Assembly (NCBI GenBank): GCA_019634615.1 | Contig: JAHCAZ010000011.1 | Coordinates: 1-64,000 of the forward strand | Source of the DNA: Opitutaceae bacterium | Lineage (GTDB): Bacteria; Verrucomicrobiota; Verrucomicrobiia; Opitutales; Opitutaceae | Length of the DNA stretch: 64,000 bases | Reading direction: 5' to 3' | In this document: positions 1 through 8,882 of the stretch, piece by piece | How the letters are laid out: every line of letters begins with the position of its first letter | How positions within the stretch are numbered: the first letter of the stretch is position 1 | Notes under the pieces: generated by a model | Seen by the model: the letters and a program-made list of their open reading frames with translations, nothing else | Database searches by the model: none | What the model was told of the DNA's origin: nothing | Program-made: the position numbers and the translations under genes

Positions 1-42
1 TTGGGCGATGGATGCAGGCCACGCCGGCCGATTCCATACTGT

Positions 43-104
43 GCGCTAACGCTTACGCTTATGCACCGGCTGCTGGCCGAGGTTGTCTTGAGCGACGTTA
101 GGTC
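43..104 (+). other. attC-like recombination site (tentative)
   Basis: A GCTAAC half-site (45-50) and a GTTAGGT half-site (97-103) lie about 60 bp apart and are partly self-complementary, which is the size and arrangement of an integron attC (59-base element). The same GTTAGGTC string recurs at 702-709 after the small gene at 273-593. No integron integrase with the usual extra domain is seen, and the left half-site deviates from the RYYYAAC consensus, so this is only a suggestion. The rest of 1-272 shows no supportable gene. Confidence 0.25.
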
Positions 105-272
105 ATGACAACGGACTCGGTGTAAAATGTGCTGCCGTCCTCGATCATCCACCCCGCCAGCAGGCTGCCTTGATCAAGCCTGACACCTAACCGCGCTAGG
201 ACGTAAGGGACGAAAAGTGAGGGCCAAATCCTTGTGCTATTTATCTGTGGGGCACGAAACCCCATTTATCCC

Positions 273-593
273 ATGATTACTAAGTCTGAACAAAACAAAC
301 TGGCCGCCTTTGCCGCGGCTGAGGCGAAAATTGCCGAGAACCGTGCGCGGGTCTTGGCCGAAATCCGTGCGCGGCGGGCGGAGGAGGACAAGAACCTTCA
401 GTGGCTGATTGGCTCCACGCTGGTCAAGAACGCTCGCAACCCTGCTTGCCGCGCCGGCCTTGAGGCGGTCAAAGGGCTGCTCAAGTACAAGAGCCAGCGG
501 GTGGCTGTGGACGAGCTGCTCAATCCGAGTCCGTCCGAGTTTGCCCCCCTGTTGGCGCTTTCGCCGGACGCGGACACAGGTCGCAAGAACTAG
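273..593 (+). CDS. small charged hypothetical protein (possible mobilisation-type)
   Basis: A 106-residue frame, starting at the ATG at 273 rather than at the upstream start at 234. It has a long, highly charged N-terminal helix (A/E/R/K-rich, residues about 5-45), then a more hydrophobic segment, then a proline-rich tail. Small charged proteins of this kind with a KLAAFAAAEAKIAE-like start are common among plasmid mobilisation accessory proteins (TraD/MobC-like), but no diagnostic motif is present. It lies between two GTTAGGTC strings (97 and 702), so it could be a cassette gene. The function is unknown. Confidence 0.45.
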   Translation: MITKSEQNKLAAFAAAEAKIAENRARVLAEIRARRAEEDKNLQWLIGSTLVKNARNPACRAGLEAVKGLLKYKSQRVAVDELLNPSPSEFAPLLALSPDADTGRKN

Positions 594-741
594 CTGCGGC
601 CCCAGCCTGCCGGCGGCCCCGCCGGCGGAGCAACGGGTGTCGCGGGTCGGTCTTCTTTCTGGTCGTCGTGCGGCGCCCGTTGCCACCGTCCGCTGTGCAG
701 GCGTTAGGTCGGATCCTGTTGTCTCGTGGGTTAAGGCTTCA

Positions 742-1437
742 TCAGGCGCTCCTTTCGTCTGGCACGGCTTCGGTCCGCTGGGGGGAGGGGAAGGCGATCG
801 GTTGCGGTGCGGACCTTTGCGGCCCACGCGTGAAATCGCATCGACGCATGGCCGCGTCGAGTCGGTCGGCATCGACCTCGAGATAGGCCTGGGTGACGCT
901 CACATCCGAGTGGTTCAGGGCCGCTCGCAGTAGTACGATGTCACGCCCGGAGGCTTCGTAAACCGACCGGGCCCAGGTCTTCCGTAGCGTGTGCGTGCCT
1001 AGACGACCGTCATCGGTGATGCCTGCGCGCAAGAAGGCCTCGTGCAGGATTGTCCGAGCGCTTTCACGGCTAATGGCTCGGGCGCTGCCATCCGGGTTGT
1101 CCTGCCTGGACAGGAAAAGAGGCAGGTCGCCCGAAGGCTCAATCCGCTGACGGAGGCAGCCAAGATGCCGCGACAGGGCACGGTGCAACTCAGGTTGCAC
1201 CGGCACCCAACGGGTGCGCCCGTATCCACCTTTTAGATTGCGCGGTGTGATGCCGATCTTGTCCACGATGGCGCCATTGCGGAGGACGTCTCTGATGCGC
1301 AGGGACAGCACTTCGGATATCCGGAAGCCAGTCATCCACTGGGTTGTGATCAGGGCTTGGTCCCTGGCGTTAAGGTTGCGCGCAATGCGCAGCAATTGGC
1401 GTTCTTCAAAGGGGGTAAGTGGGCGGCGACCAGGCAT
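742..1437 (-). CDS. short tyrosine recombinase (integrase catalytic domain)
   Basis: A 231-residue protein that consists almost entirely of the tyrosine recombinase catalytic domain. Visible motifs are TGFRISEVLSL with the first catalytic Arg (about residue 39), HTLRKTWA (His-x-x-Arg, about residue 150) and LNHSDVSVTQAYL with the second His and the nucleophilic Tyr. The N-terminal core-binding (SAM-like) domain of ordinary phage integrases is missing, so the size is close to FimB/FimE-type invertases. The last 30 residues are proline-rich. It faces away from an inverted repeat at 1530-1561 and sits at the edge of the accessory block, so it probably mobilises that DNA. It is too short to be a standard integron IntI. 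Confidence 0.85.
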   Translation of the reverse strand: MPGRRPLTPFEERQLLRIARNLNARDQALITTQWMTGFRISEVLSLRIRDVLRNGAIVDKIGITPRNLKGGYGRTRWVPVQPELHRALSRHLGCLRQRIEPSGDLPLFLSRQDNPDGSARAISRESARTILHEAFLRAGITDDGRLGTHTLRKTWARSVYEASGRDIVLLRAALNHSDVSVTQAYLEVDADRLDAAMRRCDFTRGPQRSAPQPIAFPSPQRTEAVPDERSA

Positions 1438-1529
1438 GGACCAGAGCTACGACGGGGCCCAAACTGGCGACTAGGGTCAGGGACTGGTCCGCATCGGCCA
1501 CCCTCCGCTCGCCCGGTTTCGCTGGGGGC

Positions 1530-1561
1530 GACCTTGGCGAAATATGAGTAACGCCAAGGTC
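1530..1561. repeat. inverted repeat with GCCAAGGTC arms, copy 1
   Basis: GACCTTGGCG (1530-1539) and CGCCAAGGTC (1552-1561) form a perfect 10-bp inverted repeat around 12 bp. The right arm recurs at 8361-8371 and, again as an inverted repeat, at 10168-10199. It lies in the otherwise empty gap 1438-1653 between the recombinase and the defence operon, where a recombination site would be expected. The role is inferred. Confidence 0.6.
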
Positions 1562-1653
1562 GGGTGGATATAGAAGCGGGATGTTTCTATGCTCATGACC
1601 CCGCGTATTAGGCAAGCGCCCGATTTGTTTCAGAAAATCTCTTAAGAAGTCGT

Positions 1654-3204
1654 TTAGACTGCTGCAACTGCGCGGAGGCAAGGCAGTCGGAAGGCAGGCC
1701 CGGCGGCGCAAACGGACATAAACACACAGGTCTGGCAGCAGAGCATGCTCTCGAAATCGAATATCTTGCAGAAGACTTGCCCGGCGAGTGACGCGGCATC
1801 GAAGGCAGAAAGGGAAGGCACGAATTGCTGCTCGACCTTGACCCGGTAGGTGGCATCAGCCGCACAGTGGTGATGCCGGCCGTTAGGGAAGAACGCACGC
1901 TGGCCCGAGTAAGACGGGGCGGTTATGGGTGCGCCCGAAGGCTGTCGCCCCACCTTATAGTCCGAACAATTCGCCCATTCGTGGTACGGGCAGGAGGCAA
2001 TGCGTGGCTGCGCCTGCAAGAAATGGGGCGCGGTGCCGGTCAGTAGAACGAAGGACTGGGTGCTGGAGCCCGGCAGGATGGTTTCGCGCCCGACAAGCGC
2101 CCGGCCGGTCGGCGCCTCTCTTGCGAGCGTGGGCAAGTCGATCTCGGTTGGGGCCTGTTCCAGTTGGGCCTTGACGCGTGCAACGAGTCCGTCGGATGCC
2201 GCCTTCACCTCCCCCAGGTGTCGTTCCAAAACCTCGGCGCCCTTGTTTTCGTGGGGCAGTGTGAAGCCATCGTCCAGGAGTCTGACAGGCAGCCAAGCTT
2301 GGCCTGAGGCCCGGACGAACACGAGCGGGCGGATGTCAATCCGCGGCCGCAGGCCAGGCCGCTGCGGGGTTGGCGGCTCGGTGGTGTAGCCGAGGTGTAG
2401 CCCACGGGTCAGTTCCACCACCGGGGCCTGCCGCAGGCTGATCGGGAGAGACTCCGGGAAAAGATAAGGTGTGCGCGGAGCCAGTCTTTCATAGGCGAGC
2501 GCGGCATGGATCTCGTCGTAGTGGCGCTGGTAAGCTTCGCCGGGCTGACCAGGCTCGTCCAATACCCAAAAACACTCGGCGTTGGGCTTACCCTCGAAGA
2601 CTTCCTGCGGGTTTTGGATTATCACGAGCCACTCGCCGTTGCCGATGGCCATCACGGTCGGAGGCTGGCCGAATTTCCTCACGACTGCCCCATAGTATTT
2701 CTTCAGCTGCTTGATGTGATCTCGCCATTCCTCGGTGACCGAGTGAGGGCGCCTGAATGCCGCTGCGACCACCTCCGGATGCGGAGGCTCGAGGCGGCCG
2801 TTCGCCTTCGCAACCCGGCCGGCCAGCCTCTGCTTGTAGGCCGGCACGAGGGTGCCTGGACCGGCGAGCCCGAAGCGCTTGGCCTCAAAGACCAGCAGGG
2901 GAAGATTGGCCGGCCCGTCCATGCCGAGATAATCGAGAAACAGGGTATGCGGCTTTGTATGTTCTCGCCTGATGAAGGCCTCGGTCAGCAGGTTGAGGAA
3001 GTCACCACCGGTGGGACGAGTCGTCCAGCCCATTGAACTCAACAGCTCGTCCAGAATGTATGCCCGGGCATGATGCTCCAGGAGGTCGTCGAGGCGGTCA
3101 TTGGGCGGAAGGAACTTCGCGCGCAATTGCGGCACGATGTTGCGATGGAACTCTGCCATCGCACTGTAGAAACAGGTCCTACTGCCGGCGCGATCCATGT
3201 TCAC
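1654..3204 (-). CDS. nuclease-like protein (PD-(D/E)xK signature), partner of STAND gene
   Basis: A 516-residue protein. Residues about 85-112 carry an Asp (D91) followed by LLVFEAKRFG (E107-x-K109), which is the D...ExK pattern of PD-(D/E)xK nucleases such as type I restriction HsdR N-domains. The N-terminus is helical. The C-terminal third has several Cys (CPYHEWANC and CQTC) that could bind metal. It is not full HsdR, because no helicase motifs are present. Its start overlaps the stop of the upstream 1673-residue STAND protein by 4 bp, so the two are translationally coupled and probably form one defence module. The catalytic assignment rests on the motif only. Confidence 0.6.
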   Translation of the reverse strand: MNMDRAGSRTCFYSAMAEFHRNIVPQLRAKFLPPNDRLDDLLEHHARAYILDELLSSMGWTTRPTGGDFLNLLTEAFIRREHTKPHTLFLDYLGMDGPANLPLLVFEAKRFGLAGPGTLVPAYKQRLAGRVAKANGRLEPPHPEVVAAAFRRPHSVTEEWRDHIKQLKKYYGAVVRKFGQPPTVMAIGNGEWLVIIQNPQEVFEGKPNAECFWVLDEPGQPGEAYQRHYDEIHAALAYERLAPRTPYLFPESLPISLRQAPVVELTRGLHLGYTTEPPTPQRPGLRPRIDIRPLVFVRASGQAWLPVRLLDDGFTLPHENKGAEVLERHLGEVKAASDGLVARVKAQLEQAPTEIDLPTLAREAPTGRALVGRETILPGSSTQSFVLLTGTAPHFLQAQPRIASCPYHEWANCSDYKVGRQPSGAPITAPSYSGQRAFFPNGRHHHCAADATYRVKVEQQFVPSLSAFDAASLAGQVFCKIFDFESMLCCQTCVFMSVCAAGPAFRLPCLRAVAAV

Positions 3205-6200
3205 CGGTAGAGCCGCGAGAGGTTGCGGATGAGGCGGCGCGCCTCGGGCCAGCCGACATCGGCGAAGGTGTCCAGAACCTGTAGTAGCCCATCCATCAGC
3301 TCCGGTTGCGCGGTGAACAGCGCGGCGTAGTCGGCAAGGTAGCGCTCGACGATTCTGGAGATGACCCCGACCGCCAGATGCTCGTGCGCGAAACCGTCGG
3401 CCTTGGTGTTGGCTACGACTTGTACGATGCAGCGGAACACCTCGGCGGGATCGGCCGGGATCAAGTGTTCCAAGGTCTCGGCCAAGTGATAGGCGATATG
3501 CGTGCTCGGCAGGCGGACCAGTTCGTCAATGATCGGCTTGGCCTCGTGCCAGAAGGCGACGATCGGCGGGGGGGGGGGCTCGGGCTTCTTGGCGTCGTGG
3601 GCACCCGAGGCGAAAAATACCTGCATGTTCAGGCCGTCGAGCAGCTGCAGGATTGCGCGCACGTCTGTCACGGGCGGCGGCGTACCCGTGCGTTGCTGCG
3701 CCAGGAGGCCTTCCAGTGCGGCGCGCCCGGTTTGCGCCAAGGTCAGAAAGAAATCGCGCCCGCGGGCGTGGAGTTTGCAATGGAAGTCCGATGCGCCCGG
3801 TTCCAGTCCGATCGCCAGCGTTTCGCGGAAATTGTGGCAGAGCAGGCCGAGATTGTGCGCGTGGGACACCGGATCACGCACCATCGACATCACGTAGTCG
3901 GTGGCGCGGGGATGGCCGAATCGGATGAAGAGATCGCTGAGGCCTCCGACGGCGGAATCCGCCGGATCCCGGTTGGCTTCCTCCGTGCGGGGAAAGCGCC
4001 GGAGGTAATCGAAGAAAAGGTCCGCGGCTTCATCCTGATGGGCGGGGGCGATCCGGCCGATGGCGGACAGCCATCCGGACCAGACGCCGATGTTCTGCTC
4101 CTTGGCCGTGCGGTCGCGGATCAGCTCCCACATGAACGGGCGGTCGGTTTCGTAAAGAGTGTTGCAGGCCCCGGCGATTTGGAGCCGCACCGCCGGATGG
4201 GGATCGGCGGCGAGGGTGCGGAGCACGGCCCGCAGCTCATTGTCGACTGTACGGGTCTCCCGCGGCCAGACGATAAGCGCTTCGGCCGCATCGATGCGGG
4301 GGCTCGGGGAACCCCAGCTCGGTCCGCGGGCGAAGGCTGCTTCGGTTTCGGCCTCAACACTGGGCTTGGGATCGCGGGCGCCGCGCAGGAGAATCTCGCG
4401 GAGGAACGCGCGCTGCTCCGACGCCTCCGGCATGACCCCGGAACGCACAATCTGCTCCGCCACGCTGACCAGTTGCGCCCAGACCAGCTGGGCGGCGTCG
4501 GGATGAAGGCCTGGCGGAGGCTGAGTCACGGCGAACCGGTAGGCGGCGACAATTTCGGGCCAGAAGGCCGCGATCGACTCGGCCGTGTGCTTTTTCGCGT
4601 CGGTGCGGGCGAAGCCACGGAGCTTCTGGTCCCATTCGCGCGCAGCGAGGTGCACCGGCGTCTTCAAATCGACCCCCCGCAGGGACGGCACGTAGTCGGC
4701 CCACTCGATTCGGCCGGTGGAACCCCAGCTCCAGAAGGGCGGTTCGTTCTTGCGCAGTTCCTTTCCCGCGGCGAGCGCGCGGTGGAGCGCCTTTGCCGCC
4801 GCCGTGACCATGAGTTTCGGCGGCATCTGGTTCAGGTACAGGCCGCGCCACTTGTCGTCGCGGTGCAACTTGCCGGCGGTGTCCTTCCAGCGGCTCTTCG
4901 GCAGAGCAACCACGGCCTTTTCAATCTTGCGCCGCGCAGCACGAGGGAGTTTCGGGAAGACTGCGGCCAGCAGCGCCGCCGCGCTGTGGTGGGTGTCGTA
5001 GCCGGTGAGGATCGCCGGAGCGCAGAGCAGGGGCACCAGCTTTACCCCCAGTGTGTCCGGGGAGCGTTTGCCTGCCTCAAGTAACGCCTGCCAGATCACC
5101 GCCAGTTCGGCTTCCCGGGAGATGAGATCGAGGATCTCGTCGAGCACGGGTTGCGGCGGTTTCTGGGCGAGCTGGACCCAGCCGTCGCGGGCGGCCCGGA
5201 GCAGAGCCACGGCGCCGTCCGCATCGGACGAGGAGCCCGACGCCCAGATAGAGCTCAGGTCCTCGATGAGGGCGCAGTTGCGCTGGCGAAAGCGGAAATA
5301 TCGGCGCACATCGCGTTCGCCGGCGCGGCGGGCGTGCTCGCGTTCGCGGTAAGGCGGGATGAGCCGAAGGACCGCCATCGTGGCCATCACCGGGGCGGTG
5401 GCGAAGAAGGCCGGGAAATCTCCGTGCAACCGGTGGTGGGCCAGGTGGTAGTTGTCCCGGCGGTTGACCTGCATCGGCACTATCTTACTGTAGCCAAGTG
5501 GCTCCATCCCTTCCGCCTTCGTTTCGTTGGCGTAAACGGCCACGTAGAAATCGCGGACGAGGTCGGGTTGGGTTTCGACGAGGTGCTTGATCTTGTCGGC
5601 GATCACCCAGTAGACCCGGTCGCCGGCTTGCTCGGCGAATTCGCGGCGGAACAATGGGCGCAACACAGCGGCGGTCTCCGCCGGTGCGGCAAACCCCGTC
5701 CGGCAAATGGTCCGCAGGGCGGTCAGGAAGTCCGGTCCCGTCCGCAGCTCCGGCTGCTCATGGGCTTGAAGGATGCCAGCTAGCAGCCGTGCGGCCCGGT
5801 GGGCGGGCGCGGCCAGCGCCGGGTTGAAATTGCCCTGCTCCGGCACAAGTTTGAGCAAAAGCAGGTGTACCTGCCAGTGGCAGTCCGGCAGGTGCTCGGC
5901 CAGGTGGACCGCGAGCTGGATCCAGACCAGATCGACCCGCCCGAGCTGTTCGGTGTCCTCGAGATCGAGAAAACCGCTCACGCAAAGGCGCAGCAGATGC
6001 TGGGCCGAGTCGTCCCTCGCGGCGACGCGCCTGAGCAGCGGGGCGAAGTCCGCCCAGCCCGCGATGTTCATCACCGCGCATTCCGTGCTGAGGATCCGCG
6101 CGACCAGCGGCAGCGGTGAACGCAGGAGCGCGAGCGAGGTGGCCCAGAATTCCTCGCGGGTCCGGTCTCCGTCCCACAGATAGTCGAAATGGAGTAGTAG

Positions 6201-8222
6201 GCTCTGCCGAGCGTAGACTGCCAGCTCCCGCTTAGCCGTCAGCCGGTCGACCAGTTCCGCCGCATTGTGGGAACGGAAAAGCAGGCGTGAAACGGCGTAG
6301 TCGTGGAGGAGGTGGTGGGAGAAGCGTATTTCCCCGTCGGCGAAGGCCCCGGGATCGAGCACGTAGCGCCGGGCCAGTTCCGTCACGATGGTGCGGTCCA
6401 TCTGCCGGTCGTCCTTGATGCGCATCGCAAGGCTGGTGACGAGCCCATCCACCATTCGCGCAAGCACCGCCTCTCGCTCCGCGCCGCCAGGCTGGACGTC
6501 GTTGACGCGGCGGTCCCAGAATCGATCGAGGAGCGCGGTGTTGGTCTCAAACGGAACGATCTCCGGTACCGGCACCTCGGCGCGCAGCAGCTCGCAGGCA
6601 AGGGCGAGGTTGAATGGCTGCTTAAGCAGGCCGTAGCTGACCGGATGCCGCCGCGCGGCGGCGAGCAGCGTGCGCACACCGTCATTCAGCTTGCCGGCGT
6701 AGGCGAGTTCTTCGTCGGAAAGCTCCGGCACGTCGAAATGGGCCGTCTCGCCAAACTCCGGGTCCCGGAAGCCCGCGACGGCCGGCCCCGGGAACAGGTC
6801 GCGTGTTTCCGGACTGTGCTTCAGGTCGAAGCGGCGCACCGAAGCCAGCACGCGCCAGCGGTTCTTATCTGCGATGACCGCGCCCATGGCCGCCCTGAGC
6901 TGGTGCGCGATCTTCGCATCGCGCGCCGCATCGAGTGCGTCGATCACGAGATGCGCCGGCTTTGCGCCGGGCCAGGCCGCCAGCACTTCGGGCAGGTCGG
7001 CATCAAGGCCGAGCACCTCCCGCAACGGCCTCTCCGAGCTGGCCTGCAGGTCGTCCGCGAGGAGGAGCACGAAGTCGTGGGCCTGGCGATCGAATTCCTG
7101 GCACACCTGGTAGATCACGCCGGATTTCCCGGCGCCGGGCTGGCCGATCACCACCCGGTTCAGGTCGAGCGCGCCGCAGAGGGCGGCGGTGCATTTCCGC
7201 GGGATCTCGATGGCCTGGGCCGCGGTGACGCGCAGCTCGGCGTACCGCTGGAGGCGGCCGAGGTTTTTTGCGGTGATGCGCCTGAGCTGGGTGATGGAGG
7301 CTTCAAAAGTGCGCGGCGCCCGCAACGGGAAGCCGTCGGCTTGCAGCCGGCCCGCGACGTCCGCGATCCCCAGTCGCGCGCCGTCGCGATTGGTTTCGCG
7401 GGCGGACTGGAGGAGGGCGCGCCAGGACATCTGGCCGTGCCGGCGGGTACCGCCCGCGAGCACCGCCGACTCGAGCAGCTGCCGCGCCTCGGCCGCCCCC
7501 GGTCCCGTGTCATCCAGATCAAGCGTGACGATACAGATGCAGGCGAGGAAGGGTTCGACCGCGGGAGCCACAAGGCCGGCCGACGTCAACGCTTGGCTGG
7601 CCGCGGTCCGCAGCGTCTCCAGCAGCTTGAGTTCCGCCGCATTCAGGCGCGCGGCGGCATTCCGCCAGCCGTCCGGGGCCCTCAGGGTGTTCAGCAATGC
7701 CGCCGCTCGCTGGGTAAGGGCGGCGCCCGCGGAGCTGGGCACGACCAGCACAAAGCGGTCGCGCCCGGCGTCGAAACCGCGGGACCACGGGTTCGCGTCC
7801 GGCGTTCTTCCGCCCCTAGCGACGAATTGCTGGGCGAATTGCCCGAATACCTGGGCGAGCAGGCCGTCCGGGCGAGCATTGAGCGGGACCGCCGACTTCC
7901 GGTACTTGACCTGGACGTAGAGCGCACCGTCGCCGCTGTGCTCGATCACAATGTCACCTGCTGTCACCGGGGCCTGCATCCAAACGGCGGTGGCCCGCCA
8001 GGCCGGCGGGGCGCCGAAACGTTGCAGGTCGGTGCCGGCCACCAGGTGCACGAACGACCAGGCCGCCACCCGCTCTTCGTAATCGATGCCTTGGGCGGCC
8101 GCACGTCCTCCGATGCTGGCGGGGTGGCGCATCCCGGAAGGTTGCATGCCCGACTCGACTGAGTCACGACAGAACCCCCAGACCGAATCACGGGAAACGG
8201 TGTAGTTTGAACACCGCGTCAA
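3201..8222 (-). CDS. Avs-like STAND NTPase with N-terminal nuclease-like domain
   Basis: A 1673-residue protein. The N-terminal region (about residues 40-110) contains YEERVAAWSF and then DIVIEHSGDG...VQVKYRKS, which resembles the Cap4/Mrr class of PD-(D/E)xK effector domains. A P-loop NTPase follows, with Walker A GQPGAGKS near residue 355 and Walker B HLVIDALD near 423, then NACHT-type helices and about 1000 residues of alpha-helical, HEAT-like sequence that would be the sensor. This order (effector, STAND NTPase, large sensor) is that of antiviral STAND (Avs) proteins. The true start may be the internal Met at about residue 26 (position 8147). It is followed with a 4-bp overlap by a second nuclease-like gene. 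The phage trigger cannot be read from the sequence. Confidence 0.75.
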   Translation of the reverse strand: MTRCSNYTVSRDSVWGFCRDSVESGMQPSGMRHPASIGGRAAAQGIDYEERVAAWSFVHLVAGTDLQRFGAPPAWRATAVWMQAPVTAGDIVIEHSGDGALYVQVKYRKSAVPLNARPDGLLAQVFGQFAQQFVARGGRTPDANPWSRGFDAGRDRFVLVVPSSAGAALTQRAAALLNTLRAPDGWRNAAARLNAAELKLLETLRTAASQALTSAGLVAPAVEPFLACICIVTLDLDDTGPGAAEARQLLESAVLAGGTRRHGQMSWRALLQSARETNRDGARLGIADVAGRLQADGFPLRAPRTFEASITQLRRITAKNLGRLQRYAELRVTAAQAIEIPRKCTAALCGALDLNRVVIGQPGAGKSGVIYQVCQEFDRQAHDFVLLLADDLQASSERPLREVLGLDADLPEVLAAWPGAKPAHLVIDALDAARDAKIAHQLRAAMGAVIADKNRWRVLASVRRFDLKHSPETRDLFPGPAVAGFRDPEFGETAHFDVPELSDEELAYAGKLNDGVRTLLAAARRHPVSYGLLKQPFNLALACELLRAEVPVPEIVPFETNTALLDRFWDRRVNDVQPGGAEREAVLARMVDGLVTSLAMRIKDDRQMDRTIVTELARRYVLDPGAFADGEIRFSHHLLHDYAVSRLLFRSHNAAELVDRLTAKRELAVYARQSLLLHFDYLWDGDRTREEFWATSLALLRSPLPLVARILSTECAVMNIAGWADFAPLLRRVAARDDSAQHLLRLCVSGFLDLEDTEQLGRVDLVWIQLAVHLAEHLPDCHWQVHLLLLKLVPEQGNFNPALAAPAHRAARLLAGILQAHEQPELRTGPDFLTALRTICRTGFAAPAETAAVLRPLFRREFAEQAGDRVYWVIADKIKHLVETQPDLVRDFYVAVYANETKAEGMEPLGYSKIVPMQVNRRDNYHLAHHRLHGDFPAFFATAPVMATMAVLRLIPPYREREHARRAGERDVRRYFRFRQRNCALIEDLSSIWASGSSSDADGAVALLRAARDGWVQLAQKPPQPVLDEILDLISREAELAVIWQALLEAGKRSPDTLGVKLVPLLCAPAILTGYDTHHSAAALLAAVFPKLPRAARRKIEKAVVALPKSRWKDTAGKLHRDDKWRGLYLNQMPPKLMVTAAAKALHRALAAGKELRKNEPPFWSWGSTGRIEWADYVPSLRGVDLKTPVHLAAREWDQKLRGFARTDAKKHTAESIAAFWPEIVAAYRFAVTQPPPGLHPDAAQLVWAQLVSVAEQIVRSGVMPEASEQRAFLREILLRGARDPKPSVEAETEAAFARGPSWGSPSPRIDAAEALIVWPRETRTVDNELRAVLRTLAADPHPAVRLQIAGACNTLYETDRPFMWELIRDRTAKEQNIGVWSGWLSAIGRIAPAHQDEAADLFFDYLRRFPRTEEANRDPADSAVGGLSDLFIRFGHPRATDYVMSMVRDPVSHAHNLGLLCHNFRETLAIGLEPGASDFHCKLHARGRDFFLTLAQTGRAALEGLLAQQRTGTPPPVTDVRAILQLLDGLNMQVFFASGAHDAKKPEPPPPPIVAFWHEAKPIIDELVRLPSTHIAYHLAETLEHLIPADPAEVFRCIVQVVANTKADGFAHEHLAVGVISRIVERYLADYAALFTAQPELMDGLLQVLDTFADVGWPEARRLIRNLSRLYR

Positions 8223-8360
8223 GAATTAGTATCGTCTATTCCTTATGCCGTTCAGCAACGCACAACAACCAGACTTCACAATCGGCACTATGCATAGCGG
8301 GCATACGTGTTGGTGTCTGAAAGATCGTTGCGCCCCGATGGGCTGGGCATAATCCGGGAA

Positions 8361-8371
8361 ACGCCAAGGTC
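8361..8371 (+). repeat. ACGCCAAGGTC repeat, copy 2
   Basis: A single arm of the repeat seen at 1552-1561 and 10190-10199, here without a clear opposite arm. It lies in the non-coding gap 8223-8388 between the STAND gene and the HTH gene, again at the edge of a gene block. The preceding bases (CGGGAA) are similar to those before copy 3 (CGGACA). Confidence 0.5.
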
Positions 8372-8388
8372 ACGAGGATGCGTTCGAC

Positions 8389-8808
8389 TCAATAGCGGTA
8401 CGGTTTTCCACCGCCCTCACGGCCGACTTTCTTGCAGTATTCGCGGGCCTTTTTTGCCCGGTCGGCACGCAAGGTTGCTTCGGTTTGAGCAAGTTCTAGG
8501 AATGTTTTCCCGTCCCTTGGAATCAAGGCGATGATGACTTCACAGTCCATCACATCGGCGGCGTCGAAAAGCGTCTTTATTTTGAGCTTCGGTGGAGAAT
8601 CTTTCAGACGTTTGCGCAGACTTTGGTAGGACTGCTCCTTAATCAACATGCGACGGGCCATCTGCCGTTGCGATATCCCGAGCGCATTCCGCTCTGTCTC
8701 AATGAGACCCCGACCGAACTTGCGGTCGTGGTTGAACCGGGCAAGTACAGGTATGAGGTCTTCAAGCGTGGTCAGGAGTTCAAGATCTTCATTTTGAGTG
8801 GTTTCCAT
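8389..8808 (-). CDS. HTH (XRE-like) DNA-binding protein
   Basis: A 139-residue protein. The start is the ATG at 8808 (METTQNEDLELL); the frame runs much further upstream but that part is low-complexity shadow. Residues about 35-68 (ETERNALGISQRQMARRMLIKEQSYQ) look like a helix-turn-helix of the XRE/Cro type. The C-terminal 40 residues are Lys/Arg-rich. It could be an antitoxin or a repressor of the neighbouring divergent gene at 8883, from which it is separated by 74 bp. No toxin is recognised. Confidence 0.6.
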   Translation of the reverse strand: METTQNEDLELLTTLEDLIPVLARFNHDRKFGRGLIETERNALGISQRQMARRMLIKEQSYQSLRKRLKDSPPKLKIKTLFDAADVMDCEVIIALIPRDGKTFLELAQTEATLRADRAKKAREYCKKVGREGGGKPYRY

Positions 8809-8882
8809 AGTGAGTAATCTGTCGACGATGGGGACAGCCTGCAAGCTTATGGAGGGGGGCCGCAATAGTTGCGCATTCTCCC

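Noticed and set aside
742..1437. Classical integron integrase (IntI)
   Set aside because: The protein is about 100 residues too short, lacks the N-terminal domain, and the extra IntI helix is not visible.
1654..3204. Type I restriction HsdR
   Set aside because: Only the nuclease-like pattern is present; there are no helicase motifs and no hsdM or hsdS nearby.
3306..8162. Long open frames on the + strand (3306-5084 and 6303-8162)
   Set aside because: They lie antisense to the 1673-residue STAND gene, are rich in Gly, Arg and Ala with no motif, and are the usual shadow frames of GC-rich coding DNA.
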